38,810 bases of DNA. It comes from Peribacillus kribbensis DSM 17871. Lineage in GTDB: Bacteria; Bacillota; Bacilli; Bacillales; DSM-1321. The stretch lies in the NCBI RefSeq assembly GCF_000430765.1, contig NZ_AUMQ01000045.1, positions 1 to 38,810 of the forward strand. Reading direction: 5' to 3'. Below, one piece after another: positions 1-6,988 of the stretch; position 1 is the stretch's first letter, and each line of letters starts with the position of its first letter. The position numbers were made by a program, and so were the translations under genes. A model generated the notes under the pieces. It made no database searches. It saw nothing but the letters and a program-made list of their open reading frames with translations, and was not told where the DNA came from.

Positions 1-5
1 CACCA
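1..5 (+). tRNA. 3' end of an upstream tRNA (probably tRNA-Lys), cut by the window edge
   Basis: The window opens with CACCA, the usual end of a tRNA gene with encoded CCA, nine bases before tRNA-Leu. In the matching B. subtilis cluster the gene before tRNA-Leu(TAG) is tRNA-Lys(TTT), which ends this way. The identity is inferred from order only. Confidence 0.4.
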
Positions 6-14
6 TCTTCATAT

Positions 15-99
15 GCGGGTGTGGCGGAATTGGCAGACGCACCAGACTTAGGATCTGGCGCCGCAAGGCGTGGGGGTTCGACTCCCTTCACCCGCACCA
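15..99 (+). tRNA. tRNA-Leu (anticodon TAG)
   Basis: An 85-nt class II tRNA. The acceptor arms GCGGGTG and CACCCGC pair, the anticodon loop is CT-TAG-GA inside a CCAGA/TCTGG stem, there is a long variable arm, the T-loop GGTTCGACTCC is present, and CCA is encoded. First complete member of a polycistronic tRNA cluster. Confidence 0.97.
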
Positions 100-104
100 T
101 ATAT

Positions 105-179
105 GCGGAAGTAGTTCAGTGGTAGAATACAACCTTGCCAAGGTTGGGGTCGCGGGTTCGAATCCCGTCTTCCGCTCCA
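105..179 (+). tRNA. tRNA-Gly (anticodon GCC)
   Basis: A 75-nt tRNA with acceptor GCGGAAG/CTTCCGC, anticodon stem AACCT/AGGTT around TT-GCC-AA minus edge bases, T-arm GCGGGTTCGAATCCCGT and encoded CCA. Five bases downstream of tRNA-Leu, so co-transcribed. The 45-nt gap after it sits where B. subtilis has tRNA-Leu(TAA), which is absent here. Confidence 0.97.
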
Positions 180-224
180 GAGAACCTTTCGGATGTTTGA
201 ATTACCAAGATAATATAGTAAAAT

Positions 225-301
<77 letters not shown>

Positions 302-305
302 TTTA

Positions 306-382
306 CGGGAAGTAGCTCAGCTTGGTAGAGCACTTGGTTTGGGACCAAGGGGTCGCAGGTTCGAATCCTGTCTTCCCGACCA
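306..382 (+). tRNA. tRNA-Pro (anticodon TGG)
   Basis: A 77-nt tRNA with acceptor CGGGAAG/CTTCCCG, anticodon stem CTTGG/CCAAG around TT-TGG-GA, T-arm GCAGGTTCGAATCCTGT and encoded CCA. Four bases after tRNA-Arg. Confidence 0.97.
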
Positions 383-395
383 TTGAAATGAAATT

Positions 396-471
396 GGGGC
401 CTTAGCTCAGCTGGGAGAGCGCCTGCTTTGCACGCAGGAGGTCAGCGGTTCGATCCCGCTAGGCTCCACCA
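396..471 (+). tRNA. tRNA-Ala (anticodon TGC)
   Basis: A 76-nt tRNA. Anticodon stem CCTGC/GCAGG encloses TT-TGC-AC, the G3-T70 type acceptor starts GGGGCCT, and CCA is encoded. Confidence 0.97.
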
Positions 472-490
472 ACTGAAGTTAAATAAAGAT

Positions 491-567
491 GGCGGCGTAG
501 CTCAGCTGGCTAGAGCGTACGGTTCATACCCGTGAGGTCGGGGGTTCGATCCCCTCTGCCGCTACCA
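491..567 (+). tRNA. tRNA-Met, elongator (anticodon CAT)
   Basis: A 77-nt tRNA with acceptor GGCGGCG/TGCCGCT-type ends, anticodon TT-CAT-AC and encoded CCA. Its body matches the Bacillus elongator tRNA-Met, not the initiator (which lies at 979-1052) and not the tRNA-Ile(CAT) that usually follows it in this kind of cluster. Confidence 0.93.
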
Positions 568-578
568 TATTTATTGGA

Positions 579-671
579 CCTGGTATACCCAAGTCCGGCT
601 GAAGGGATCGGTCTTGAAAACCGACAGGGGTGTAACAGCCCGCGGGGGTTCGAATCCCTCTACCTCCTCCA
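579..671 (+). tRNA. tRNA-Ser (anticodon TGA) with a damaged 5' acceptor arm
   Basis: A class II tRNA body is clear: anticodon CT-TGA-AA in a CGGT/ACCG stem, a long variable arm, T-loop GGTTCGAATCC and encoded CCA. The 3' acceptor strand TACCTCC calls for a 5' strand GGAGGTA, but the sequence reads CCTGGTA, so the outer three pairs cannot form. Just upstream, 576-581 reads GGACCT, the first six bases of Bacillus tRNA-Ile(CAT), which normally sits here. The simplest reading is a deletion that fused the start of tRNA-Ile to base 4 of tRNA-Ser. RNase P processing and charging are therefore doubtful. Confidence 0.8.
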
Positions 672-697
672 TTTTAAATTTCATAATTTCTTATCGT

Positions 698-837
698 CGC
701 GGGGTGGAGCAACGAGCATTCCTTCGATGAAAAAGCATCGAGTTGTACCGATTGATCTGCTTCTTGGAGGGCTTACTGAAATCGGGACAGTCCTGGCAGG
801 GACTTAAAGCATATGCGAAAATTATACTTTTTACCGT
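698..837 (+). repeat. Truncated tRNA-fMet 5' end plus insert, copy 1
   Basis: The first 14 bases of tRNA-fMet (698-711) are followed by about 126 nt that are not tRNA. The insert can form a hairpin from TCGATG and CATCGA near 725-741, a longer-range CCGATT/AATCGG pairing (749-754 with 780-785), and AGTCC/GGACT with a six-base loop around 789-804. The unit repeats at 838 with a period of 140, and the last unit runs into the intact tRNA. No protein is evident. Confidence 0.8.
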
Positions 838-978
838 CGCGGGGTGGAGCAACGAGCATTCCTTCGATGAAAAGGCATCGAGTTGTACCGATTGAGCCGC
901 ATCTTGAGTTGCTTACTGAAATCGGGACAGTCCTGGCAGGGACTTAAAGCATATGCAGAACTTTATATTTCTTATCGT
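838..978 (+). repeat. Truncated tRNA-fMet 5' end plus insert, copy 2
   Basis: Near-identical tandem copy of the preceding unit (period 140-141). Differences cluster at 872-875, 896-910 and the AT-rich end. Bases that form the three possible pairings are kept in both copies. The unit ends at 978, directly before the intact tRNA-fMet. Confidence 0.8.
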
Positions 979-1052
<74 letters not shown>

Positions 1053-1057
1053 TAAGT

Positions 1058-1198
1058 GGTCCCGTGGTGTAGCGACGAGCGACGCTGCGGTGACTCATCT
1101 GCGAGTTGTCTCGACGCATTTACTTCAGTGAGTATACTGGAAGAGGAAGAGACAGTTAAGCAGGATCTATTAGCATAACGAATTCTTATATCTAAAGT
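1058..1198 (+). repeat. Truncated tRNA-Asp 5' end plus insert
   Basis: The first 17 bases of tRNA-Asp (1058-1074) are followed by about 125 nt of non-tRNA sequence, then by the full tRNA-Asp 141 bases downstream. The insert starts ACGAGC and carries CGAGTTGT at 1102-1109, both shared with the fMet inserts, and ends in a related GCATA...TTATAT segment. A hairpin CTTCAGT / ACTGGAAG (one bulge) lies at about 1123-1143. Confidence 0.78.
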
Positions 1199-1274
1199 GG
1201 TCCCGTGGTGTAGCGGTTAACATGCCTGCCTGTCACGCAGGAGATCGCGGGTTCGATTCCCGTCGGGACCGCCA
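1199..1274 (+). tRNA. tRNA-Asp (anticodon GTC)
   Basis: A 76-nt tRNA with acceptor GGTCCCG/CGGGACC, anticodon stem CCTGC/GCAGG around CT-GTC-AC, T-arm CGGGTTCGATTCCCG and encoded CCA. Confidence 0.97.
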
Positions 1275-1279
1275 TTTAT

Positions 1280-1427
1280 GGCTCAGTAGCTCAGTCGGTA
1301 GAGCACGTTCGAGTAAGCTGTGAAGATGACTTCAGCGCACAAATCGAGCTGCTGCTTGCATAAACGTTCTGAGATTTGTGTGAAGGTAAAAGGCACCTAA
1401 TTGGTTTAGGAAACAATATATTTTTAT
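1280..1427 (+). repeat. Truncated tRNA-Phe 5' end plus insert
   Basis: The first 26 bases of tRNA-Phe (acceptor and whole D-arm, 1280-1305) are followed by about 122 nt of other sequence and then by the full gene, 148 bases downstream. The insert folds well by eye: TGAAG/CTTCA with a four-base loop (1321-1334), CACAAATC/GATTTGTG (1338-1345 with 1373-1380), and CCTAA/TTAGG with a five-base loop (1396-1410). ATCGAGCTG at 1343-1351 resembles ATCGAGTTG in the fMet inserts. Confidence 0.78.
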
Positions 1428-1503
1428 GGCTCAGTAGCTCAGTCGGTAGAGCAAAGGACTGAAAATCCTTGTGTCGGCGGTTCGATTCCGTCCTGAGCCA
1501 CCA
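1428..1503 (+). tRNA. tRNA-Phe (anticodon GAA)
   Basis: A 76-nt tRNA with acceptor GGCTCAG/CTGAGCC, anticodon stem AGGAC/ATCCT-type around T-GAA-AA and encoded CCA. Confidence 0.97.
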
Positions 1504-1524
1504 TTTTTATATTTAAATGAATTT

Positions 1525-1601
1525 GGCGATTGTGGCGAAGTGGTTAACGCATCGGATTGTGGTTCCGACATTCGTGGGTTCGATTCCCATCAGTCGCCCC
1601 A
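1525..1601 (+). tRNA. tRNA-His (anticodon GTG)
   Basis: A 77-nt tRNA. The extra 5' G opposite the C before CCA is the histidine identity element. Anticodon stem CGGAT/TTCCG encloses GTG, and CCA is encoded. Confidence 0.96.
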
Positions 1602-1606
1602 TTGAT

Positions 1607-1680
1607 GCGGGTGTAGTTTAATGGTAAAACCTCAGCCTTCCAAGCTGATGTCGTGGGTTCGATTCCCATCACCCGCTCCA
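1607..1680 (+). tRNA. tRNA-Gly (anticodon TCC)
   Basis: A 74-nt tRNA with acceptor GCGGGTG/CACCCGC, anticodon loop CT-TCC-AA in a CAGC/GCTG stem, and encoded CCA. Five bases after tRNA-His. Confidence 0.97.
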
Positions 1681-1688
1681 ATTAATAT

Positions 1689-1765
<77 letters not shown>

Positions 1766-1770
1766 TATCC

Positions 1771-1842
1771 GGCCCCTTGGTCAAGCGGTTAAGACACCGC
1801 CCTTTCACGGCGGTAACACGGGTTCGAATCCCGTAGGGGTCA
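1771..1842 (+). tRNA. tRNA-Glu (anticodon TTC)
   Basis: Last tRNA of the cluster. Acceptor GGCCCCT/AGGGGTC, anticodon stem CCGCC/GGCGG around CT-TTC-AC. CCA is not encoded. It starts only five bases after tRNA-Ile; the B. subtilis cluster has tRNA-Asn and tRNA-Ser(GCT) between them, both absent here. Confidence 0.95.
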
Positions 1843-1848
1843 TTCTGA

Positions 1849-1877
1849 AGCTGTCTGCATAAGCAGACAGCTTTTTT
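1849..1877 (+). terminator. Rho-independent terminator of the tRNA cluster
   Basis: A perfect 10-bp stem AGCTGTCTGC/GCAGACAGCT with loop ATAA is followed by six T. It begins seven bases after tRNA-Glu. Confidence 0.93.
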
Positions 1878-2221
1878 GTGGTTAAAAATCATCCTGAATA
1901 AATTAACATTAACAAAAAATATATTTATGGGGAATCTTCCTGCTTGAGCCCAAAAATATTCAATTCGTTTGACATGTGACATTTTCCTCCAGTTTTGTTA
2001 CATTGCAAAAAATGTAAAAATTATGGATAATAGAAGGACGAAGCCTCCAATCAGTAAAATACATGCGTATTATAAGACTCTGGTCTTATAAAAGTTTACA
2101 TCCACAGTCTCTTTTAAATCCTATTGTATTATCGTAAGGTATAATTGCATTGCTTTTCTCCATAATATGAAACCCAAAGACCAGCTATTCCGTATAAAGT
2201 AAATAAGAGAGGAGTCCAAAC
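1878..2221. promoter_or_regulatory. Leader region of xpaC with a 9-bp palindrome
   Basis: No gene seen in these 344 bases. A perfect inverted repeat TTATAAGAC-TCTG-GTCTTATAA lies at 2070-2091, and a TATAAT-like -10 element at 2140-2145, without a convincing -35. The palindrome could be an operator or an RNA hairpin. The ribosome site AGAGAGGAG precedes the xpaC ATG. Confidence 0.45.
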
Positions 2222-2851
2222 ATGAATAAATTTGCTGTATTATTTTTATCCTTTACCGCTGCTGTGCCTGCTGCCTTTACAATATTTCTGTTCAGCTTTT
2301 TCGGATTGAGCCAGTCACTTTGGATCTCTTTTATATTTTCCCTTCTTGGAGCATTCATATTTTTCTGGGGGGTTTCCAGAGTTGTTAAATCCCGCTTTTT
2401 GAAGAAACAGGGTCTTACCAGAAAAGAATACCGCTACATTGAGCAAAATTTACTGGAAGCTAAACAAAAACTTTTTCGTCTGCATAAAGCCTTGATGGTA
2501 AGCCGTCATCTTCCTTCATTAAGAAAGAGGATTGAGTTAATCAAGATCACTCGAAGGATATTTAGTTTGACCAAAAAGGAACCAAAACGTTTTTATCAGG
2601 CACATGATTTTTATTTTTCCCATTTGGATTCGGTAGTAGAACTGACAGAGAAGTATAATCTGCTCGCTTCGCAGCCAAAAAAGAGTTTGGAAATTGACAT
2701 GGCGTTATTTGAAACGCTAAATACAATGGATGAGTTAATAGATCTGATAGATAAAGATTTATTTGCCATCCTGTCTGAAGATCTGGAACAACTCCAATTT
2801 GAGCTGGACGTCGCTAAACGCTCCATGGAAACTCTTCCTGAGTCCAATTGA
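2222..2851 (+). CDS. xpaC: XpaC-family membrane protein
   Basis: This 209-residue protein matches the XpaC family in length, in architecture and in its partner gene. Two membrane segments lie close together at about residues 5-27 and 31-50; the rest is a charged, helical cytoplasmic part likely to form coiled coils. B. subtilis xpaC was named for 5-bromo-4-chloroindolyl phosphate hydrolysis, but its true role is not settled. The next gene, yaaN, starts 19 bases downstream and is the usual neighbour, so the two probably form an operon and may act together at the membrane. The start is supported by GAGAGGAG seven bases upstream of ATG. Confidence 0.85.
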   Translation: MNKFAVLFLSFTAAVPAAFTIFLFSFFGLSQSLWISFIFSLLGAFIFFWGVSRVVKSRFLKKQGLTRKEYRYIEQNLLEAKQKLFRLHKALMVSRHLPSLRKRIELIKITRRIFSLTKKEPKRFYQAHDFYFSHLDSVVELTEKYNLLASQPKKSLEIDMALFETLNTMDELIDLIDKDLFAILSEDLEQLQFELDVAKRSMETLPESN

Positions 2852-2870
2852 AAGAGAGCTGGGATAAGAC

Positions 2871-3803
2871 ATGATTGATCAACATTCCCTTAAGGAAAGA
2901 ATCAGCTTACTGGATCCAGAGGATTCACACAGTATTTTAAGCTATGGCAATAGTACTCAAACTCGTTTGGCTGAAATTAGCGGCAGTATGCTTCAGGTAG
3001 TGCAGAGAAAGGAAGCAGGCCTTATAGGAGATGCCATCCAGGAGTTATTGGCAAAGCTGGATGAAGTTCCTGTGGACAAGCTTATAGGGGCACCTGGTAA
3101 ATTTTCTAAGTTATTTAGAAGGAGAACATCTTCCATTCAAGAAACGCTGTCAAAGCTTCATAAAATGGCCATCGTCATAGAAAGAATCAGCGTTAAACTG
3201 GACAGAAGCAAAAGCTTCCTTTTGGAAGATACCTTGAAGCTAGAGAGATACAAGGAATTAAATTACGAATTTTATCATGATCTTGAAGCCCATATTACGG
3301 CCGGGGAAAAGTATCTGGAAATCCTTGTAGGACAGATTATCCCCAAGTGTAAAGAAGAAGGGGACAGCTCATTAAACCCCATGAAAGCTGATCGGTTAGT
3401 ACAGGGTCAACAGTGTGCGGAATTATTGGAAAACCGCCTTTTAGATCTAAAGGTCAGCAGGGAGATTGCCCTCCAGAGCATAGCCCAAATAAATATGATT
3501 CAAAAATCAAATGAAATTTTTTATGATAAGATCCAGTCATCGATTGTAACTTCGATTCCCATTTGGAGAAATCAGGTATCTATCGTTTTATCTTTACTTA
3601 GAGAGAAGAAGGCCGAAGAAATAAAGAGATGGAATAACTCCATTGAAACGGCTGGTATTCAGACATTAAAGGGTACTCAGGAGAATCTGATGTCCTCCCT
3701 GAGAGAAGCCATTAAGATCCACCAAGCAGGAGAAGCGGACAGAAACAAAACAGTTTCACAGCTTAGTGGATTGGCCAGTCATAGATTGGGCAAGATAACG
3801 TAA
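2871..3803 (+). CDS. yaaN: TelA/YaaN-family toxic anion resistance protein, short form
   Basis: A 310-residue all-helical soluble protein of the TelA family, whose members are associated with tellurite and other toxic-compound resistance by an unknown mechanism. Family hallmarks are the SKLFRR-type stretch near residues 83-90, the central AGEKYLEIL segment, and SIVTSIPIWRNQVSIVLSLL at about residues 223-242. It is about 75 residues shorter than B. subtilis YaaN (386 by memory); the shortening seems to fall in the C-terminal helical part after residue 245, while the rest aligns without a break, so I read it as a natural short form and not as a broken gene. It follows xpaC and ends at a terminator. 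Confidence 0.85.
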   Translation: MIDQHSLKERISLLDPEDSHSILSYGNSTQTRLAEISGSMLQVVQRKEAGLIGDAIQELLAKLDEVPVDKLIGAPGKFSKLFRRRTSSIQETLSKLHKMAIVIERISVKLDRSKSFLLEDTLKLERYKELNYEFYHDLEAHITAGEKYLEILVGQIIPKCKEEGDSSLNPMKADRLVQGQQCAELLENRLLDLKVSREIALQSIAQINMIQKSNEIFYDKIQSSIVTSIPIWRNQVSIVLSLLREKKAEEIKRWNNSIETAGIQTLKGTQENLMSSLREAIKIHQAGEADRNKTVSQLSGLASHRLGKIT

Positions 3804-3813
3804 TTGCAGCAAT

Positions 3814-3837
3814 AAGCAGCTTAGCTGCTTTTTTTTT
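3814..3837 (+). terminator. Terminator of xpaC-yaaN
   Basis: A perfect 7-bp stem AAGCAGC/GCTGCTT with loop TTA is followed by a run of T, starting 11 bases after the yaaN stop. Confidence 0.9.
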
Positions 3838-3920
3838 GCACTGAAAGAGCGGCTTTAAACCGTTTCTGCCGCTTCCACGTATTCATCTATAAAAGGTTAC
3901 CCAACAGATAAAAGCAGCCC

Positions 3921-3934
3921 ATGACATATGTCAT
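3921..3934. promoter_or_regulatory. Putative DesR operator upstream of des
   Basis: ATGACATATGTCAT is a perfect 14-bp palindrome. A second, half-like site TGCATGAC follows at 3941-3948. The palindrome lies roughly 55-70 bases upstream of the predicted transcription start, the region in which phosphorylated DesR binds the B. subtilis des promoter. Assignment to DesR is inferred from position and the adjoining desKR genes. Confidence 0.6.
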
Positions 3935-3957
3935 ACTCCATGCATGACGTGTGCTAC

Positions 3958-3986
3958 TGCACAAGAACAAAATCGATGTTTATAAT
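3958..3986 (+). promoter_or_regulatory. Predicted des promoter
   Basis: A -10 TATAAT at 3981-3986 lies 17 bases downstream of a poor -35 (TGCACA, 3958-3963). A weak -35 fits a promoter that needs an activator bound upstream. Confidence 0.6.
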
Positions 3987-4013
3987 GAGAGGGAGATAAG
4001 AGGAAGGGAATAC

Positions 4014-5027
4014 ATGATCATGTCCAAACAAAAACTATTGAATTTAAAAAAGCAGATTTCTGAGTATGAAAAACCTGATTACCGAAATAGTATGTTCCAG
4101 ATTATCAATACCCTCGTGCCTTTCATGTTACTTTGGTATCTTGCTTACAAGAGCATCGACTTTTCTGTGATTCTTACGCTTGCTATAACAGTGGTGGCTG
4201 CGGGTTTTTTAATAAGAATTTTTATAATCTTCCATGATTGCTGCCATTTTTCCTTCTTCAAGAATCGGCGGGCTAATAAAATTTTGGGAACTGTGACAGG
4301 GATTTTGACCTTGTTTCCTTTTAGTCAATGGCAGCACGACCACTCGGTTCATCATGCGGGAAGCGGTAATTTAGATAAACGAGGCACTGGGGATATTTGG
4401 GTGCTTACTGTTAATGAGTATTTAGCAGCCGGAATGTGGACAAGGATCATGTATCGCCTTTATCGTAATCCATTTGTGATGTTTGGTTTAGGCCCCATTT
4501 ATGCCTTTCTTATAAAGAACAGGTTTAATAGAACAGGGGCAAGAATGAAAGAGCGTATTAATACGTATGTAACCAATATCTTTATAGTCGTTCTGGTATT
4601 GTTCTTTTGCTGGCTGGTGGGCTGGCAGGCATTTATACTTGTACAGGGACCCATTTTTTTGATATCGGGATCACTCGGAATCTGGCTGTTCTATGTACAG
4701 CATACTTTTGAGGATTCATATTTTGAGGAAAACGGTGAATGGGAATATGTAAAGGCTGCAGTAGAAGGAAGTTCATTTTATAAGCTGCCCAAACTGCTTC
4801 AGTGGCTGACAGGGAATATTGGTTTTCACCATGTTCATCACTTAAGCCCAAGAGTACCGAATTATAAGCTGGAGAAGGCCCATAAACATGCGCCTCCCCT
4901 TCATAATGTACCTACCATTACACTGGCAGCCAGCTTATCCTCCCTGCGTTTTAGGCTGTGGGATGAGCATAAAAAGAAATTTGTGAGCTATAAAAATCTG
5001 AGAATCAACCAGGGAAGCTTTAAATAA
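4014..5027 (+). CDS. des: Membrane phospholipid fatty acid desaturase
   Basis: A 337-residue integral membrane acyl-lipid desaturase that introduces a cis double bond (delta-5 in B. subtilis) into membrane phospholipid acyl chains, raising fluidity after cold shift. The three histidine clusters that bind the di-iron centre are present: HDCCH (about residue 72), HDHSVHH (about 108-114) and HHVHH (about 276-280). Hydrophobic segments flank them at about 25-65, 160-190 and 195-225. I chose the ATG at 4014 because AGGAAGGG lies five bases upstream; the longer frame from 3951 would overlap the predicted promoter. desK and desR follow, giving the complete Des pathway. Confidence 0.93.
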   Translation: MIMSKQKLLNLKKQISEYEKPDYRNSMFQIINTLVPFMLLWYLAYKSIDFSVILTLAITVVAAGFLIRIFIIFHDCCHFSFFKNRRANKILGTVTGILTLFPFSQWQHDHSVHHAGSGNLDKRGTGDIWVLTVNEYLAAGMWTRIMYRLYRNPFVMFGLGPIYAFLIKNRFNRTGARMKERINTYVTNIFIVVLVLFFCWLVGWQAFILVQGPIFLISGSLGIWLFYVQHTFEDSYFEENGEWEYVKAAVEGSSFYKLPKLLQWLTGNIGFHHVHHLSPRVPNYKLEKAHKHAPPLHNVPTITLAASLSSLRFRLWDEHKKKFVSYKNLRINQGSFK

Positions 5028-5105
5028 TTATGCTTTAAAAGCAAAACCTTTTATACTGGTAATAGGATCTTCCTTGCACTTAAAGCTGAATACAAAAAAA
5101 TTAAG

Positions 5106-5146
5106 ACTCGTCCGACTCACTTCCAAGTTGATTCAGGCGAGTTTTA
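5106..5146 (+). terminator. Imperfect hairpin between des and desK
   Basis: Arms 5106-5119 and 5129-5142 pair at 12 of 14 positions (one G-T) and are followed by TTTATAAATT. It could end des transcripts or dampen read-through into desKR. Weak T tract. Confidence 0.45.
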
Positions 5147-5170
5147 TAAATTGTTTATGGAGCTCTTATC

Positions 5171-6289
5171 ATGATAAAAAAATACTTTTCTTTTCAGAAG
5201 TTGAACGGGATTTCTCTCTATATTTGGCTGGTGCTCTGCATTCTGCCATTCTACTTTGTTTTTCATACTTCATCCACTGTAAAGATTATAATTGGAATCG
5301 TCTTGACTGTCCTTTTTTTCATTTTTTATCGTATCGCGTTTCTTTCCAAAGGGTGGGTCGTTTATTTATGGTCATTTATTTTAATGACCATTTCCATTAC
5401 TACCACAAGCCTTTATAGTTATGTATACTTTGCATTTCTACTGGCATATTTCATCGGGAATATCAAAGAAAGGCCGGCTTTTTTTATTTTATATTTTGTT
5501 CATTTAATCAGTACATCTATTTCTATTAATTACAGTATTTTGGTCCAAGATGATTTATTTTTCAAGCAGCTGCCTTTTGTTGTAATTGCCTGGATCAGTG
5601 TAATTCTTCTGCCGTTCAGCATTCATAACCGGAAAGAAAGAGATCAGCTTGAGGAGAAGCTTCAGGATGCCAATGAACGTATATCAGAGCTAGTTAAGTT
5701 AGAGGAAAGACAGAGAATTGCCAGGGATTTGCATGATACACTCGGGCAAAAGCTCTCACTGATCGGGTTAAAAAGTGATTTGGCCAGGAAGTTAATACCT
5801 AAGGATCTGGATTTGGCAAAAAGTGAACTAAAGGATGTGCAGCAAACGGCACGAATTGCTCTGAATGAGCTTAGAAAGATTGTTTCTTCGATGAGGGGAA
5901 TCAAAGTAAAGGATGAACTGCAGCGTATTGAACAAATCCTTGCAGCAGCTGGGATTGATTATAAAGTCGATATTGGAAAAGAATTTGGTAAAATTTCATT
6001 ATTATCGGAAAATATTTTAAGCATGTGTTTAAAGGAAGGGGTAAACAACGTAGTTAAACACAGCGGTGCCACTGCCTGCCATATTTCTATCACACAGGAA
6101 AAGGACGAAGTAACTCTATTGATACATGATAATGGTTTTTTTAAATCAGGAGAATCTAAGGGGCATGGCCTGGCTGGAATAAGGGAGCGGCTGGAGTTCG
6201 TCAATGGCAGTGCTGAGATTAATTTGGACGAGGGAACTTCGTTGATTATAAGGGTACCTAATGATTTAAAAAAGGGTGAAGATCATTGA
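5171..6289 (+). CDS. desK: Membrane-thickness sensor histidine kinase DesK
   Basis: A 372-residue sensor kinase. About five transmembrane segments occupy residues 10-150 and sense membrane order; a coiled-coil linker (155-180) leads to a HisKA_3 phosphotransfer domain with phospho-acceptor H188 in ARDLHDTLG, the same residue number as in B. subtilis DesK. The HATPase_c domain shows the N-box (KEGVNNVVKHSGA) and G-box (KGHGLAGIRERL). In the known system it acts as phosphatase of DesR when the membrane is fluid and as kinase when it is ordered. The start has GGAG eight bases upstream. The stop overlaps the desR start, so both are translationally coupled. Confidence 0.96.
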   Translation: MIKKYFSFQKLNGISLYIWLVLCILPFYFVFHTSSTVKIIIGIVLTVLFFIFYRIAFLSKGWVVYLWSFILMTISITTTSLYSYVYFAFLLAYFIGNIKERPAFFILYFVHLISTSISINYSILVQDDLFFKQLPFVVIAWISVILLPFSIHNRKERDQLEEKLQDANERISELVKLEERQRIARDLHDTLGQKLSLIGLKSDLARKLIPKDLDLAKSELKDVQQTARIALNELRKIVSSMRGIKVKDELQRIEQILAAAGIDYKVDIGKEFGKISLLSENILSMCLKEGVNNVVKHSGATACHISITQEKDEVTLLIHDNGFFKSGESKGHGLAGIRERLEFVNGSAEINLDEGTSLIIRVPNDLKKGEDH

Positions 6290-6885
6290 TTTCCATTATT
6301 ATAGCTGAGGACCAGCAAATGCTGCGCGGGGCTCTAGGCTCACTGTTAAATCTAGAGGATGATATGACAGTGATCGGAAAAGCCCGGAATGGGGAAGAAG
6401 CAGTGGCTCTTGTGAAGGATTTAAATCCTGACATTTGTATTATGGATATAGAGATGCCGGGAAAAACAGGTTTAGAAGCAGCAGAAGAGCTGAGGGGATT
6501 CCATTCAAAGGTGATCATCCTGACTACTTTTGCGAGGACTGGATACTTTCAGCGTGCGTTAAAGGCTGGAGTAAGGGGGTATCTTCTAAAAGACAGCCCG
6601 AGCGAAGAACTAGCGAATTCAATAAGGAAGATCATGGATGGTAAGAAAATCTACGCTCCTGAACTGATGGATGATTTATATGGAGAAGATAATCCTTTAA
6701 CAGAAAGGGAGAAGGAAGTCCTGGAGTTGGTCGCTGATGGAAAAAATACAAAAGAGATAGCGGATGAGTTAAGCATTAAAACTGGAACGGTCCGGAACTA
6801 TATTTCCACGATTCTAGATAAACTAGAGGTGAAAAACAGAATAGAAGCAATCACCCGGTTTAAAGAAAAAGGCTGGTTTAAATAG
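6286..6885 (+). CDS. desR: DesR response regulator, activator of des
   Basis: A 199-residue NarL/FixJ-type regulator. The receiver domain (1-120) has the acidic pair E8-D9, phospho-acceptor D54 (same number as B. subtilis DesR), T80 and K102 at the expected places. The C-terminal LuxR helix-turn-helix begins at about residue 137 (LTEREKEVLELVADG) and contains KEIADELSIKTGTVRNYIS. Translation starts at a TTG that overlaps the desK stop (TTGA), with AGGGTG eight bases upstream. Phospho-DesR should bind the palindrome at 3921-3934. Confidence 0.96.
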   Translation: MISIIIAEDQQMLRGALGSLLNLEDDMTVIGKARNGEEAVALVKDLNPDICIMDIEMPGKTGLEAAEELRGFHSKVIILTTFARTGYFQRALKAGVRGYLLKDSPSEELANSIRKIMDGKKIYAPELMDDLYGEDNPLTEREKEVLELVADGKNTKEIADELSIKTGTVRNYISTILDKLEVKNRIEAITRFKEKGWFK

Positions 6886-6918
6886 CCCGGCTGCTCATAG
6901 AAGCAGCTGGGTTTTTTT
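6886..6918 (+). terminator. Terminator of desKR
   Basis: A 10-bp stem, CCCGGCTGCT with AGCAGCTGGG (one G-T), and seven T. It begins right after the desR stop. Confidence 0.92.
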
Positions 6919-6988
6919 ATGCCATTCGGAAAACAGTGAAGGAATAAGGCGGCCTATTCAGGGGACAATAACCCTAGGAGCTGATCGG

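Noticed and set aside
3951-4013. N-terminal extension of Des from an upstream start
   Set aside because: It would cover the predicted -35/-10 and the ribosome site for ATG 4014; its sequence is not typical of desaturases.
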